A stretch of 14,578 nt of DNA from RGIG3102 sp045633415. Its GTDB lineage: Bacteria; Bacillota; Clostridia; Oscillospirales; Ruminococcaceae. Positions within the stretch are counted from its first letter, which is position 1, and each line of letters opens with the position of its first letter. The position numbers and the translations under genes were made by a program. The notes beneath the pieces are model-generated. The model was not told where the DNA came from, did no database searches, and saw nothing but the letters and a program-made list of their open reading frames with translations. Below are positions 6,097-13,615 of this stretch, one piece after another. The DNA is taken from positions 1 to 14,578 of the forward strand of contig JAZQYH010000021.1 in the NCBI GenBank assembly GCA_045633415.1. The letters are read 5' to 3'.

Positions 6097-7527
6097 TTAC
6101 ATCACAAACCAGAAGTTACTGCCTTTGCCTGTTTCAGAGTCAACGCCATATTCAAAGCCGTGGTTTTCCAGAATAGTTTTTACAATAGCCAGCCCCAGAC
6201 CTGTACCCTGTTTGCCGCTGGATTTTCTCGAGCGGTAATATTTATCAAACAGATGTTTCTGGTCCTCTTCGCTTATGCCTTCGCCATAGTCGATTACATT
6301 TACCTTCACTTTGCCTTCTGCCAGCAGTTCCACCTTGATTTTAACCGCTGTCTGTGGTGGTGTGTGGATAAGGGCATTGGACACAAAGTTATGCATTACA
6401 CGTTCTATCAGTGAAGCATCTGCCATCACATACACAACCTCTGGACCATCGTATTCAACCAGTTTACCTTCGCTTTCAGCCTTGTGGGAATAAATATCTG
6501 CAATGTCACTGCACATATCACCCATATTGTACTGTACAATATTTAGTTTCAGCGCATCCTGGCTTAATCTTGCATATTCAAGCACGCTGTTTACCATTTT
6601 GGAAAGTCTGTCTGTTTCGTCAATGATTGTGTTCAACTGACCTTCCCTTAATTCAGGTTTATCCCCTGTAATGTCTCTGATAGACTCTGCATAGCCTCTG
6701 ATAATAGTCAGCGGGGTGCGCAAATCGTGGGAAATGGAGGCTATCAGTTCCTTTTGCATCTGCTGACTGCTTTCAATCTCCCTTGTCATTATGTTGAAAT
6801 CATTTGCCAGCTGACCTATTTCGTCCTTGGCCCCCTTTGGTATCTGTATTTTTACCTTGTAGTTACCTTTTGAAACCTCCTGTGTAGCTTTGGAAAGTGT
6901 TGTCAGTGGCTGGATAAACCAGTTTGACAGCACAGCCGAAGCCACCAGTGCCAGAATAACAGCTATAAATGTGGCTGTCTGTAACTGGGAGAGAACAATC
7001 TGCACTATGGAGTCTGTTCTGGCAAGGTTTGTGGACACTATAATGGCGTACTTGTTGTTTAAAAATGTACCCTGTACCAGCTGGTTGTTGTTATATTCAT
7101 CAGTAAGGTTGCCAGTATAGTTGCCTGTGCTTCGCACATCGGTGCGCAGCTGCAAGGCCCGGTTTGTATTGAGACGGCGCTGCTGTGTAAAAATGCTTTT
7201 GTCTGTGTCTTTTGAGCCGTGCAACTGACAGGCGTCGCCGATTCCTTCCATAAGGACTAATCCGGTGCCGAATTCGTCAGAAATTTCGATACACACACCG
7301 GATTCCACTATAGACTGTATTTCGCTGATTACGTCCTGTGTAAGATGCCCATCACTGTTTTTTATGGTTTTTGCAGTTTTTGACAATATACCAGACAGCT
7401 CTGTTTGTGTCATGGTATAGTACATCGGTTTAAAAAACAGTGCCGTTGTAAGCCAGATTAATAAAATAATAGACAAACACACCGCCAATATAAGGGCTGT
7501 CAGCTTATTTCTTATACTGGTTTTCAT
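6097..7527 (-). CDS. HAMP-domain sensor histidine kinase
   Basis: 476-residue membrane sensor kinase, partner of the response regulator directly upstream. It has two membrane segments (about 9-32 and 184-204) flanking an extracytoplasmic sensing region of about 150 residues with no recognisable fold. A HAMP linker (about 205-258) follows, then the HisKA box SISHDLRTPLT with phospho-acceptor H267, and the HATPase domain: N box around N380/N384 in MHNFVSNALIH, G1 box DYGEGI (413-418), F box near 427 and G2 box GTGLGLAIV (441-449). Architecture and length are those of OmpR-partner kinases. The ATG begins 7 nt after the regulator's stop; its ribosome site AAGGAA lies within the end of that gene, suggesting coupling. 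The stimulus is unknown; the adjacent envelope-type genes hint at a surface signal, which is inference. Confidence 0.93.
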   Translation of the reverse strand: MKTSIRNKLTALILAVCLSIILLIWLTTALFFKPMYYTMTQTELSGILSKTAKTIKNSDGHLTQDVISEIQSIVESGVCIEISDEFGTGLVLMEGIGDACQLHGSKDTDKSIFTQQRRLNTNRALQLRTDVRSTGNYTGNLTDEYNNNQLVQGTFLNNKYAIIVSTNLARTDSIVQIVLSQLQTATFIAVILALVASAVLSNWFIQPLTTLSKATQEVSKGNYKVKIQIPKGAKDEIGQLANDFNIMTREIESSQQMQKELIASISHDLRTPLTIIRGYAESIRDITGDKPELREGQLNTIIDETDRLSKMVNSVLEYARLSQDALKLNIVQYNMGDMCSDIADIYSHKAESEGKLVEYDGPEVVYVMADASLIERVMHNFVSNALIHTPPQTAVKIKVELLAEGKVKVNVIDYGEGISEEDQKHLFDKYYRSRKSSGKQGTGLGLAIVKTILENHGFEYGVDSETGKGSNFWFVM

Positions 7528-7534
7528 AAATTAA

Positions 7535-8212
7535 TTATTCCTTTGGTTCAAATTTATAGCCTACGCCCCATACAGTTACAATGCAGTCACGGTAGTCTTT
7601 CAGGTGACCACGGAGCATTTTGATATGTGTGTCAACTGTTCTGTCTTCACCGTAATAGTCGTAGTTCCATACTTTCATCAGTATTCTTTCACGGGAAAGT
7701 GCCACACCCTTGTTCTGCACAAGGCAAACCAGCAGGTCAAATTCCTTTGGAGTAAGGTTGATAAGTTCGCCGTCAATTTTTACACTGTGGCTTGGTACGT
7801 CTACAATAAGACCGCCAAAGATATATCTTTCCTTGCTTTCAACTATTTCAGGGTTCACTCTGCTTACAACAGCCTTTACCCTTGCCATAAGCTCTTTAGG
7901 TGAAAATGGTTTTACCACATAGTCGTCTGTGCCAGCGTCAAAACCAGCGATTTTGTCATATTCTTCACCTTTTGCAGAAAGAATAATAACAGGTGTTTTA
8001 AAGCCACGGCTACGCATTTCACGCAGGGCTGTGATGCCGTCCATAAATGGCATCATAACATCCAGAATACACAGGTCGATATCACCTTTGCTGATTTTTG
8101 TCAGTGCATCAATACCGTCTTTTGCATATTCCACATCATAGCCTTCCACCATAAGATACTGACCGATAAGGTCTCTGATTCTCTGTTCATCGTCTACTAC
8201 TAAAATTTTCAT
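7535..8212 (-). CDS. OmpR/PhoB-family response regulator
   Basis: 225-residue two-component regulator. The receiver domain shows the acidic pocket DDE (8-10 in VVDDEQ), phospho-acceptor D51 in CILDVMMP, switch serine S79 in ILSAKG and K101 in VVKPFSP. The C-terminal winged helix spans about 127-221, with LTPKEFDLLVCL, the recognition helix around YGEDRTVDTHIKMLRGHL and the wing TVWGVGYKF. ATG at 8212 is chosen because AAGGAAGG lies seven bases upstream; an in-frame GTG at 8236 would place that ribosome site inside the coding region. First gene of the operon with the histidine kinase. OmpR-type regulators bind direct repeats, and a repeated 11-mer lies in the region upstream. Confidence 0.95.
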   Translation of the reverse strand: MKILVVDDEQRIRDLIGQYLMVEGYDVEYAKDGIDALTKISKGDIDLCILDVMMPFMDGITALREMRSRGFKTPVIILSAKGEEYDKIAGFDAGTDDYVVKPFSPKELMARVKAVVSRVNPEIVESKERYIFGGLIVDVPSHSVKIDGELINLTPKEFDLLVCLVQNKGVALSRERILMKVWNYDYYGEDRTVDTHIKMLRGHLKDYRDCIVTVWGVGYKFEPKE

Positions 8213-8284
8213 GTTATTACCTTCCTTTATATTCACGTTATATAACTGATATTTTTCTCATTGTCTATATGATAAACCATATAA

Positions 8285-8314
8285 GTTATAGTTTTGTGAA
8301 AATTTTTAAAACAA
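8285..8314 (-). promoter_or_regulatory. Possible promoter of the two-component operon
   Basis: On the minus strand TTGTTT (8309-8314) and TATAAC (8285-8290) are 18 bases apart. Both are imperfect, and another TATAAC box lies closer to the gene, so the assignment is tentative. If correct, the -35 element falls between the two copies of the TGAAAATTTTT repeat. Confidence 0.3.
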
Positions 8315-8327
8315 TATGAAAATTTTT
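8297..8327. promoter_or_regulatory. Direct repeat TGAAAATTTTT x2, candidate regulator site
   Basis: Identical 11-mers at 8297-8307 and 8317-8327, starting exactly 20 bases apart (about two helical turns). They lie in the divergent region between the response-regulator operon and the phosphodiesterase-like gene. GTGAAAA (8296-8302) and TTTTCAC at the right end also form an outer inverted repeat. Tandem sites on one helix face suit OmpR-family dimers, so auto- and divergent control is plausible but inferred. Confidence 0.4.
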
Positions 8328-8341
8328 TCACTTTTCCTTAC

Positions 8342-8370
8342 TTGACTATATACACCAAATTGTTTAAAAT
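8342..8370 (+). promoter_or_regulatory. Sigma-A promoter of the phosphodiesterase-like gene
   Basis: TTGACT (8342-8347), a 17-base spacer and TAAAAT (8365-8370): one mismatch in each hexamer. The expected start near 8377 gives a leader of about 29 nt containing GGAG at 8395-8398, seven bases before the ATG. Confidence 0.75.
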
Positions 8371-8405
8371 TACAAGTATATTATTTTATTAAATGGAGAA
8401 ATTTT

Positions 8406-9479
8406 ATGTTATTTACATTTGTTACTTTATTTTGCGTGCTCTTTTTCTTTGCAAGCTGTTTTACAGGCGGTAAAAGCTGGCGTGAAACAAGAGAACTTTT
8501 CTACGGCAAATACTATGCTGAAGATGGTCTGATTAACCAGACAGACAAGCCAAACAGCCGTGAAGCTTTCCAGAACTGTATCGACAACGGTATCGGTATC
8601 AAAACAAAGCTGTTCTATACAAAAGACGGTCGTCTTGCTATCAGCACATACAACGACCTGTCAAAAGAATTTGGCGTTGAGCTGAAAGTTTCTGAATGTG
8701 AAATGGACCAGCTGGCTGAAATGGGCATTCTGGCTATGACAGACCTTATCGATATGGTAGACAACAAACTGCCAGTTATCTTTGAACTGAATGGCTGTTC
8801 CAACAACGAAGCTATGTGCCGTACAATCGCAGACCTTATCAAAGCAAGCGAAAAGAAAAATCTTGCAGTATGTTCTTTCAACCCAGGTGTTATCGCTTGG
8901 TTCAAAGAAAGAGAAAAAAATATTTTCCGTGGCGTAGTTTCTGCACCAGCAAAAGACTTTGTAAGTCTCAGCCCTATGCAGCGGTGGGTTACAGGTAACC
9001 TGGCAAACAACATCAACACACGTCCAAACTTTATGCTGTACAGAAACAAACCACTGAGCATTTTTGTTAAATTTGCCGCTACATCAGGTGTTCTGAAGGG
9101 TGTATGGACAATCGACACACAGGAAGAAGCAACACGTCTTGAAGAAGAAAAAGAACTGATTGTTGTTCGTGGCTTTATGCCAGATAAACAGCAGTTTAAA
9201 GAAATGCCAGCAGCACCAGTACAGCAGGCACCAGCAGGCAAAGCAGGACAGCCTGTAAAACGCCAGCGCAAAATCTCTGAAATTCTGGCAGATGACGATG
9301 AAGAACTGGGCACACAGGACGGCGTATTTGACGACCTGGACACTGACGTAGAAAAATTCTTTGGAATTGTGGATGAAGAAATTTCTGAAGTGGTTGAAGA
9401 AGTGAAAGAAGAAATCGCTGAGCTGAAAGCAGAAGTGAAAGAAGAAGTGTCTGAAATCAAAAAAGAAATCAACGACTAA
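8406..9479 (+). CDS. Membrane-anchored GDPD-fold protein lacking catalytic residues
   Basis: 357 residues. A hydrophobic anchor (2-19) with no upstream charge but K23, R26 and R29 after it suggests the body faces the cytoplasm. Residues 30-260 follow the plan of glycerophosphodiester phosphodiesterases: YAEDGLIN (37-44) in place of YAHRGLHD, then PNSREAF, GIKTKLFYTKDGRLAI, VIFELNG, CSFNPGVIAWF, LANNINTRPNFM and GVWTID. The catalytic set is gone: the HRG histidine is E39, the Glu of PEN is absent, the metal-binding E-x-D pair is K66/K68, and the general-acid His region reads S-T81-Y82-N. Enzymatic activity is therefore unlikely; a binding or structural role is inferred. A Pro/Ala/Gln linker (267-285) leads to an acidic tail ending in a Glu/Lys-rich amphipathic helix (about 322-357) of repeated EEVKEEI-type units. 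Single-gene unit, divergent from the two-component operon and followed by a strong terminator. Confidence 0.8.
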   Translation: MLFTFVTLFCVLFFFASCFTGGKSWRETRELFYGKYYAEDGLINQTDKPNSREAFQNCIDNGIGIKTKLFYTKDGRLAISTYNDLSKEFGVELKVSECEMDQLAEMGILAMTDLIDMVDNKLPVIFELNGCSNNEAMCRTIADLIKASEKKNLAVCSFNPGVIAWFKEREKNIFRGVVSAPAKDFVSLSPMQRWVTGNLANNINTRPNFMLYRNKPLSIFVKFAATSGVLKGVWTIDTQEEATRLEEEKELIVVRGFMPDKQQFKEMPAAPVQQAPAGKAGQPVKRQRKISEILADDDEELGTQDGVFDDLDTDVEKFFGIVDEEISEVVEEVKEEIAELKAEVKEEVSEIKKEIND

Positions 9480-9493
9480 AATTATATACACAG

Positions 9494-9524
9494 GGCACGG
9501 CACAAGCCGTGCCTTTGTTTTTTT
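9494..9524 (+). terminator. Rho-independent terminator
   Basis: GGCACGGC (9494-9501) pairs perfectly with GCCGTGCC (9506-9513) around a 4-nt loop, followed by TTTGTTTTTTT. It ends the phosphodiesterase-like gene 14 nt after its stop. Confidence 0.95.
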
Positions 9525-9540
9525 GTGAAGCTATAAAGTC

Positions 9541-9600
9541 TCCCATACTTGCAGGGCGAGGTAGCCGACCGCACCACCAGTGCCCATCTTCCCTTTCCGG
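9541..9600. other. GC-rich intergenic block of unknown origin
   Basis: A short stretch between the terminator and the lipoprotein promoter, clearly richer in G and C than the flanking intergenic DNA. It contains GGGC (9554-9557 region) and a matching GCCC about 30 bases on, and a short GCAC/GTGC self-complementarity, but no strong stem, no ribosome site and no credible reading frame. It could be a repeat remnant, a small RNA or decayed coding sequence. Confidence 0.3.
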
Positions 9601-9601
9601 T

Positions 9602-9630
9602 TTGACAGTGCAGAATATTAGTTATATAAT
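9602..9630 (+). promoter_or_regulatory. Perfect-consensus sigma-A promoter
   Basis: TTGACA (9602-9607), exactly 17 bases, then TATAAT (9625-9630): a twelve-of-twelve match with optimal spacing. Transcription from about 9637 would give a leader near 26 nt carrying GGAGG at 9653-9657, five bases before the lipoprotein start codon. Confidence 0.9.
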
Positions 9631-9662
9631 TAAACACATAATTGTATCCCCTGGAGGTTTTT

Positions 9663-10532
9663 ATGAAAAAAATAATTGCTTTGGCATTGTCAGTTGTGTT
9701 TATGTTCAGCCTGTGCTCCTGTGGCAACAATGGCCAGGGAATCCCTTTTGAAGAATGTAAACAGATAGCTGTTGGCACTTGGATAGATCCTTTGAATCGT
9801 GCATCATCACTGCTGATTAACCAAGACGGCACAGCCATTTTCCTTGATGAAACATATACATGGGATGTTACATGGAGTGACAAAGATGCTGAAGATACCC
9901 GTCTTGACTGGCGCACTGATTCCTTCTTTTTAAACCTTTATGATAATGATGGCAACGAAATATATGAGTTCCTTTTCTGGTATAAGTATGTTAACGGCTT
10001 ATGGAATGTTTCGCATACATACACCCGAAGTGAAGACCTGCCAGAGTACGAATTTGCAGATTATGCTCTCTACAAAGAAGGCAGTATAGAAACCATAATC
10101 GTAAATGATTACAACTTTGATGAGTATTTTGAACTGAACCAGATACTGGAATGGAAAGATGAAGAGAAAACCGAATGGAACTGCTTGGCATACATTTGCC
10201 TTAAACCAGAACTGGAAGAAAGGTCTATAAAAACCAACTGGCGCAGTAAATTTTACTGTGATGTGCAGTGGCGTTATTACTATGTAGAAGTTGATGCAGA
10301 AAATGATACTCTGGAATTGCTTGAGCTGAAAAACCCTGAAGACGGATATTTTACAAATTCTGAAGAGTTGGAACTGTTTATGGACAAAAACAGCCATAAC
10401 TACAGCAATGGATATCTGACACTGGACTATGTATTTATGTATAACTCTGATGATGATAACGGTGAATACCTGCAGGTAGCAGAAACTTACGATGTAAGTG
10501 GCACATCCTATACTCTTATCCTTAAAAAATAA
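9663..10532 (+). CDS. Putative lipoprotein of unknown function
   Basis: 289 residues. The signal peptide is MKK, then a hydrophobic stretch, then lipobox L17-C-S-C20, so the mature protein should be lipid-anchored on the outer face of the membrane. The start at 9663 follows GGAGG by five bases; an in-frame ATG at 9642 would include the ribosome site and is rejected. The mature part is acidic and rich in aromatic residues. Residues about 37-100 (VGTWIDP..., LLINQDGTAIF, TYTWDVT) have the GTW/DGT strand pattern of lipocalin-like extracytoplasmic domains of Firmicutes. Residues 143-215 begin IETIIVNDYNFDEYFEL, reminiscent of a second beta-rich domain seen in other clostridial lipoproteins. Both comparisons are from memory and tentative. 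Monocistronic: it has its own consensus promoter and terminator. No function is assigned. Confidence 0.85.
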   Translation: MKKIIALALSVVFMFSLCSCGNNGQGIPFEECKQIAVGTWIDPLNRASSLLINQDGTAIFLDETYTWDVTWSDKDAEDTRLDWRTDSFFLNLYDNDGNEIYEFLFWYKYVNGLWNVSHTYTRSEDLPEYEFADYALYKEGSIETIIVNDYNFDEYFELNQILEWKDEEKTEWNCLAYICLKPELEERSIKTNWRSKFYCDVQWRYYYVEVDAENDTLELLELKNPEDGYFTNSEELELFMDKNSHNYSNGYLTLDYVFMYNSDDDNGEYLQVAETYDVSGTSYTLILKK

Positions 10533-10541
10533 TAACAAAAT

Positions 10542-10573
10542 TCCTGATGCACATCATCAGGAGTTTTTATTTT
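10542..10573 (+). terminator. Rho-independent terminator of the lipoprotein gene
   Basis: TCCTGATG (10542-10549) pairs perfectly with CATCAGGA (10555-10562) around CACAT, followed by GTTTTTATTTT. Confidence 0.9.
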
Positions 10574-10597
10574 GTACCCCCACAATATTGACACAAA

Positions 10598-10620
10598 AAA
10601 CCGACCATTACGGTCGGTTT
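10598..10620 (-). terminator. Terminator of the esterase-rarA operon, probably bidirectional
   Basis: AAACCGACC (10598-10606) pairs with GGTCGGTTT (10612-10620) around a 5-nt loop. On the minus strand the stem is followed by TTTGTGT after GGTTTTTT; on the plus strand TTTCTTTATTTT follows, so it can also stop read-through from the lipoprotein gene. It lies 10 nt beyond the rarA stop. Confidence 0.85.
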
Positions 10621-10629
10621 CTTTATTTT

Positions 10630-11874
10630 CTATTTCTTTATCTTTTCCCAATAGGCCTTTGCCGCCTGTTCTGTGCGGTTTTCACCATATTCGTAATAAA
10701 CATGGTCTTTGATTTCGCTTGGCAGATACTGCTGTTTTACCCAGTGGTTAGGGAACGCGTGCGGATATTTGTAGCCGCCAGAATTTGTTGGGTTTACAGC
10801 GTCTTTCAGATGTGGTGGCACATCTCCGAAGCCGCCACGTTTTACAGCCCTTACAGCGGCGTCGATTGCCATTTCACCACTATTGCTTTTTGGTGCAGTG
10901 GCAAGCAGTATTACCGCATCTGCCAGTGGTATTCTGGCTTCTGGCATGCCTACCTGCAGTGCAATATCACAGCAGGCTTTCACAGCAGAAATTGCCGACG
11001 GATAAGCAAGACCAATATCTTCACATGCCATTACCAGTATTCTGCGGATAGCCGGCAACATGCCATCACCTTCCAGAAGACGTGCCAGATAATGCAGTGC
11101 CGCATTTTCGTCAGAGCCACGGACAGATTTCTGCAGTGCTGACAGCAGGTTGTAGTGTTCGTCTCCCCCGTTGTCAAATCTGTTTGCTGAGCGCTGGCTC
11201 ACCTGTTTTGCCATAGCTTCATCTATTACCCTGTTTTCTCCAAAGCCAGCCGCCGCTATCAGCAGTTCCAATGCGTTATATGCCTTTCGCATATCGCCGC
11301 CACAGCCATAAGCCAATACATCAGCCGCTTTTTCGGTAAGTTCTATTTTATCATCACCGCTGTTGTTGTATTTGGCCACAGCCTTTGTGATGCCTTCCCT
11401 TATATCAGCAGGCTGTAAAGGTTTGAACTCAAAAATTGTGCTTCGTGACAGAATAGCATTGAAAATAGCAAAATATGGGTTTTCTGTAGTGGATGCAATC
11501 AGCGTAACACTGCCGTCCTCCAGTACTTCCAGCAGTGACTGCTGTTGTTTTTTATTAAGGTACTGGATTTCGTCCAGGTACAGCAAAATGCCGTTTTCCG
11601 CCCCCAGAGTGTTCACCTGTGCGATTATTTCTTTGATATCCGCAGTGGAGCTTTGTGTGCCGTTAAGTTTAAACAGCTTTTTGTCGGCCATTCTGGCAAT
11701 AATGCTGGCAACTGTGGTTTTGCCCACACCTGACGGACCATAGAAAATCATGTTCTGTATAGCACCGTTTTCTATGGCACGGCGAAACACAGCATCCTTG
11801 TTTAAAAGGTGCTGTTGTCCGCATACATCATCCAGTTTTTCAGGGCGCAGTGCCGCCGCTAATGGTTTGCTCAC
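10630..11874 (-). CDS. rarA: Replication-associated recombination protein RarA (MgsA)
   Basis: 414-residue AAA+ ATPase of the RarA/MgsA/WRNIP1 family, a clamp-loader relative that acts at stalled replication forks. Walker A is GPSGVGKT (46-53). Walker B is LLYLDEIQ (97-104), with Gln where the family usually has His (DEIH). Sensor 1 is ASTTENPYFAI (127-137) and the arginine finger lies in ILSRS (141-145). The C-terminal oligomerisation region ends with GGYKYPHAFPNHWVKQQYLP, as in family members. The family is usually a little over 400 residues, so the protein is complete. The start is a GTG overlapping the upstream esterase stop by four bases (GTGA), with a distant GGAG, so expression is probably translationally coupled to the esterase, an unusual partner for a replication protein. 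Confidence 0.93.
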   Translation of the reverse strand: MSKPLAAALRPEKLDDVCGQQHLLNKDAVFRRAIENGAIQNMIFYGPSGVGKTTVASIIARMADKKLFKLNGTQSSTADIKEIIAQVNTLGAENGILLYLDEIQYLNKKQQQSLLEVLEDGSVTLIASTTENPYFAIFNAILSRSTIFEFKPLQPADIREGITKAVAKYNNSGDDKIELTEKAADVLAYGCGGDMRKAYNALELLIAAAGFGENRVIDEAMAKQVSQRSANRFDNGGDEHYNLLSALQKSVRGSDENAALHYLARLLEGDGMLPAIRRILVMACEDIGLAYPSAISAVKACCDIALQVGMPEARIPLADAVILLATAPKSNSGEMAIDAAVRAVKRGGFGDVPPHLKDAVNPTNSGGYKYPHAFPNHWVKQQYLPSEIKDHVYYEYGENRTEQAAKAYWEKIKK

Positions 11875-12716
11875 TCTTTTTCACATCTCCATTTCCGGAT
11901 TTCTTTTTCGTCGTAGTCATTTTCAAGGAAGAATGCAATGGCGTGGAGAATACCTCTGTCCCAGAATGAATATTCGTGGGCACCATCCCATTTCCAGAAT
12001 TTATAGTCTGCCAGTGGCAGTGTCTGTGCAAACTGGTCCAGTTTCACATTCTGTTTATAAATCTGTATCAGCTGGTCCTGTTTGCCACACATACTGCGGA
12101 TTCTTGGCTGCTGGTCTGCTGGCAGTTTTGATACATTTTCCAAAAGTTTAAAGATACTGTCTTTTTCGCTGATTTCGCAGTCCTGTCCAAAGGCATTGAT
12201 AAAGCTTTCCAACCCTGTTACAGGTTTACCTTCTGCCACCATCTGTTTAAGCATAGCAGAAATCATTTCCACATCACAAGGTGCAGACATTGGTGCAATG
12301 GCGGCGAACAAATCTGGTCGGCTGAGACCTATTTTCCATGTGCCGTAGCCACCCATAGACAGCCCTGCAAGGAATGTTTTTTCCCTTGGGAATTCCAGAC
12401 CGTACATGGATTTCAACAGTAGTGGCAGTTCTTCTGTGATATAGCTGTAGTAGTTCATACCATGCACCATATCAGAATACCAGCTCTGTGGTGCGCTGAC
12501 ATACACAATAGCCAGCTGATTGTCGCGTGCATATCGGTTTGTGGCAGACAGCTCTTTAAAATATTTCTGACTGCGGCTCAAACCATGTAAAAAATATACT
12601 ATAGCCTGTGGCTGGATAATACCTGTCTTGCTGGTGTAATCGTTTGGCAGATACAGTTCAATATCCACTTCCTGCCCCAGCTTTGCAGAATAAAAGTTTG
12701 ATGATATAAATGCCAT
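11871..12716 (-). CDS. Tributyrin-esterase-type alpha/beta hydrolase, copy 2
   Basis: 281-residue serine hydrolase of the EstA / S-formylglutathione-hydrolase-like esterase family. The nucleophile elbow is GLSMGG with S120; the other triad members are probably D214 (in CGKQD) and H247 (in DGAHEYSFWD); the oxyanion loop is YFLHG (41-45). No signal peptide is visible, so it should be cytoplasmic. The start has AGG(CGG) upstream, 18 nt after the stop of a paralogous gene with which it shares long identical stretches, for example FPREKTFLAGLSMGGYGT. Its TGA overlaps the rarA start. The family cleaves short acyl esters, including acetylated sugars; the natural substrate is unknown. Confidence 0.9.
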   Translation of the reverse strand: MAFISSNFYSAKLGQEVDIELYLPNDYTSKTGIIQPQAIVYFLHGLSRSQKYFKELSATNRYARDNQLAIVYVSAPQSWYSDMVHGMNYYSYITEELPLLLKSMYGLEFPREKTFLAGLSMGGYGTWKIGLSRPDLFAAIAPMSAPCDVEMISAMLKQMVAEGKPVTGLESFINAFGQDCEISEKDSIFKLLENVSKLPADQQPRIRSMCGKQDQLIQIYKQNVKLDQFAQTLPLADYKFWKWDGAHEYSFWDRGILHAIAFFLENDYDEKEIRKWRCEKE

Positions 12717-12734
12717 AATGGTAACCGCCTTTAA

Positions 12735-13568
12735 TTATTCAAAATCGATTTCGTCCTGCCACAGTCTGATTCTTTCTTTGTCGTAATCATTTTGCAGGAA
12801 GAATGCTACTGCGTGGAGCATTGCTCTGTCCCAGAACATATATTCGTGGCCACCTGTCCAGGACATAAATTTATAGTCAGCCAGTGGCAGAGTTTTTGCA
12901 TATTTGTTAAACTCTACATTCTGTTTGTAGATATATGCCAGTTCATCCTGTTTGCCACACATCAGACGGATTCTTGGCTGTTTTTCTGCAGGCATTTCAG
13001 ACACTTTTTTAACCAGTGCCCATGGGTCGTCAAAATCTGTCATTTCCAGCTCTTCACCGTAAACATTGATAAATGTGGACAGGCTTTCTCTTGGCTGGTC
13101 TTTCATTGATTCTTTCATCTGTTTCAGGTTTGTTGGTGCAGAGAAAGGAGCAATGGCGCCAAATTTATCTGGGTTGTTAAGACCAATTTTCAGTGTGCCA
13201 TAGCCACCCATAGACAGCCCTGCAAGGAATGTTTTTTCTCTTGGGAAATCCAGATTATATGCAGATTTCAAAAATTTTGGCAGTTCTTCTGTGATATATG
13301 TGTAGTATTTCAGACCATATGCCATATCGGAGTAAAAGCTCATAGGTGCACTTACATACACTATAGCCAACTTGTTGTCCAGACAGTAGCGGTTTGTTGC
13401 TGTAAATTCTCTGAATCGTTTCTGGCTGGAGCCCATGCCGTGAAGGAAATAAACAAGACCTACAGGTTCACACAGGCCATTTTTGCCTTCGTCGTTTGGC
13501 AGGTACAGGTCCAGCATTACTTCCTGTTCCATAACAGTTGAATAAAAAGTACCGTTGATAAATGCCAT
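12735..13568 (-). CDS. Tributyrin-esterase-type alpha/beta hydrolase, copy 1
   Basis: 277-residue paralogue of the following gene, first in the operon. Same plan: MAFI..FYS N-terminus, oxyanion loop YFLHG (40-44), GLSMGG with S119, D208 in CGKQDE, H241 in TGGHEYMFWD, and the matching end FFLQNDYD..RIRLW. The copies differ most in the variable lid region (about 147-190), where substrate choice is often set, so they may have diverged in specificity. The start ATG follows AAGGAGA by six bases, and a good sigma-A promoter lies upstream. No export signal is visible. Confidence 0.9.
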   Translation of the reverse strand: MAFINGTFYSTVMEQEVMLDLYLPNDEGKNGLCEPVGLVYFLHGMGSSQKRFREFTATNRYCLDNKLAIVYVSAPMSFYSDMAYGLKYYTYITEELPKFLKSAYNLDFPREKTFLAGLSMGGYGTLKIGLNNPDKFGAIAPFSAPTNLKQMKESMKDQPRESLSTFINVYGEELEMTDFDDPWALVKKVSEMPAEKQPRIRLMCGKQDELAYIYKQNVEFNKYAKTLPLADYKFMSWTGGHEYMFWDRAMLHAVAFFLQNDYDKERIRLWQDEIDFE

Positions 13569-13590
13569 AATAACTCTCCTTACATATATT

Positions 13591-13600
13591 TAAACGTTTA
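13591..13600. promoter_or_regulatory. Palindrome TAAACGTTTA, possible operator
   Basis: A perfect 10-bp palindrome with a central CG, about 10-19 bases downstream of the predicted esterase transcript start and upstream of its ribosome site. AAACGTTT cores are typical of LacI-family operators. Short AT-rich palindromes also arise by chance, so this is a suggestion only. Confidence 0.35.
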
Positions 13601-13615
13601 TTTTTTCTAATAAAT

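Noticed and set aside
8213..8236. Upstream in-frame GTG start for the response regulator
   Set aside because: It would put the strong AAGGAAGG ribosome site inside the gene; the family begins at MKILVVDDE.
8615..9472. Long open frame (285 codons) antisense to the phosphodiesterase-like gene
   Set aside because: It is Ser/Thr-rich low-complexity sequence, the mirror of the codon use of the real gene, with no ribosome site or motif.
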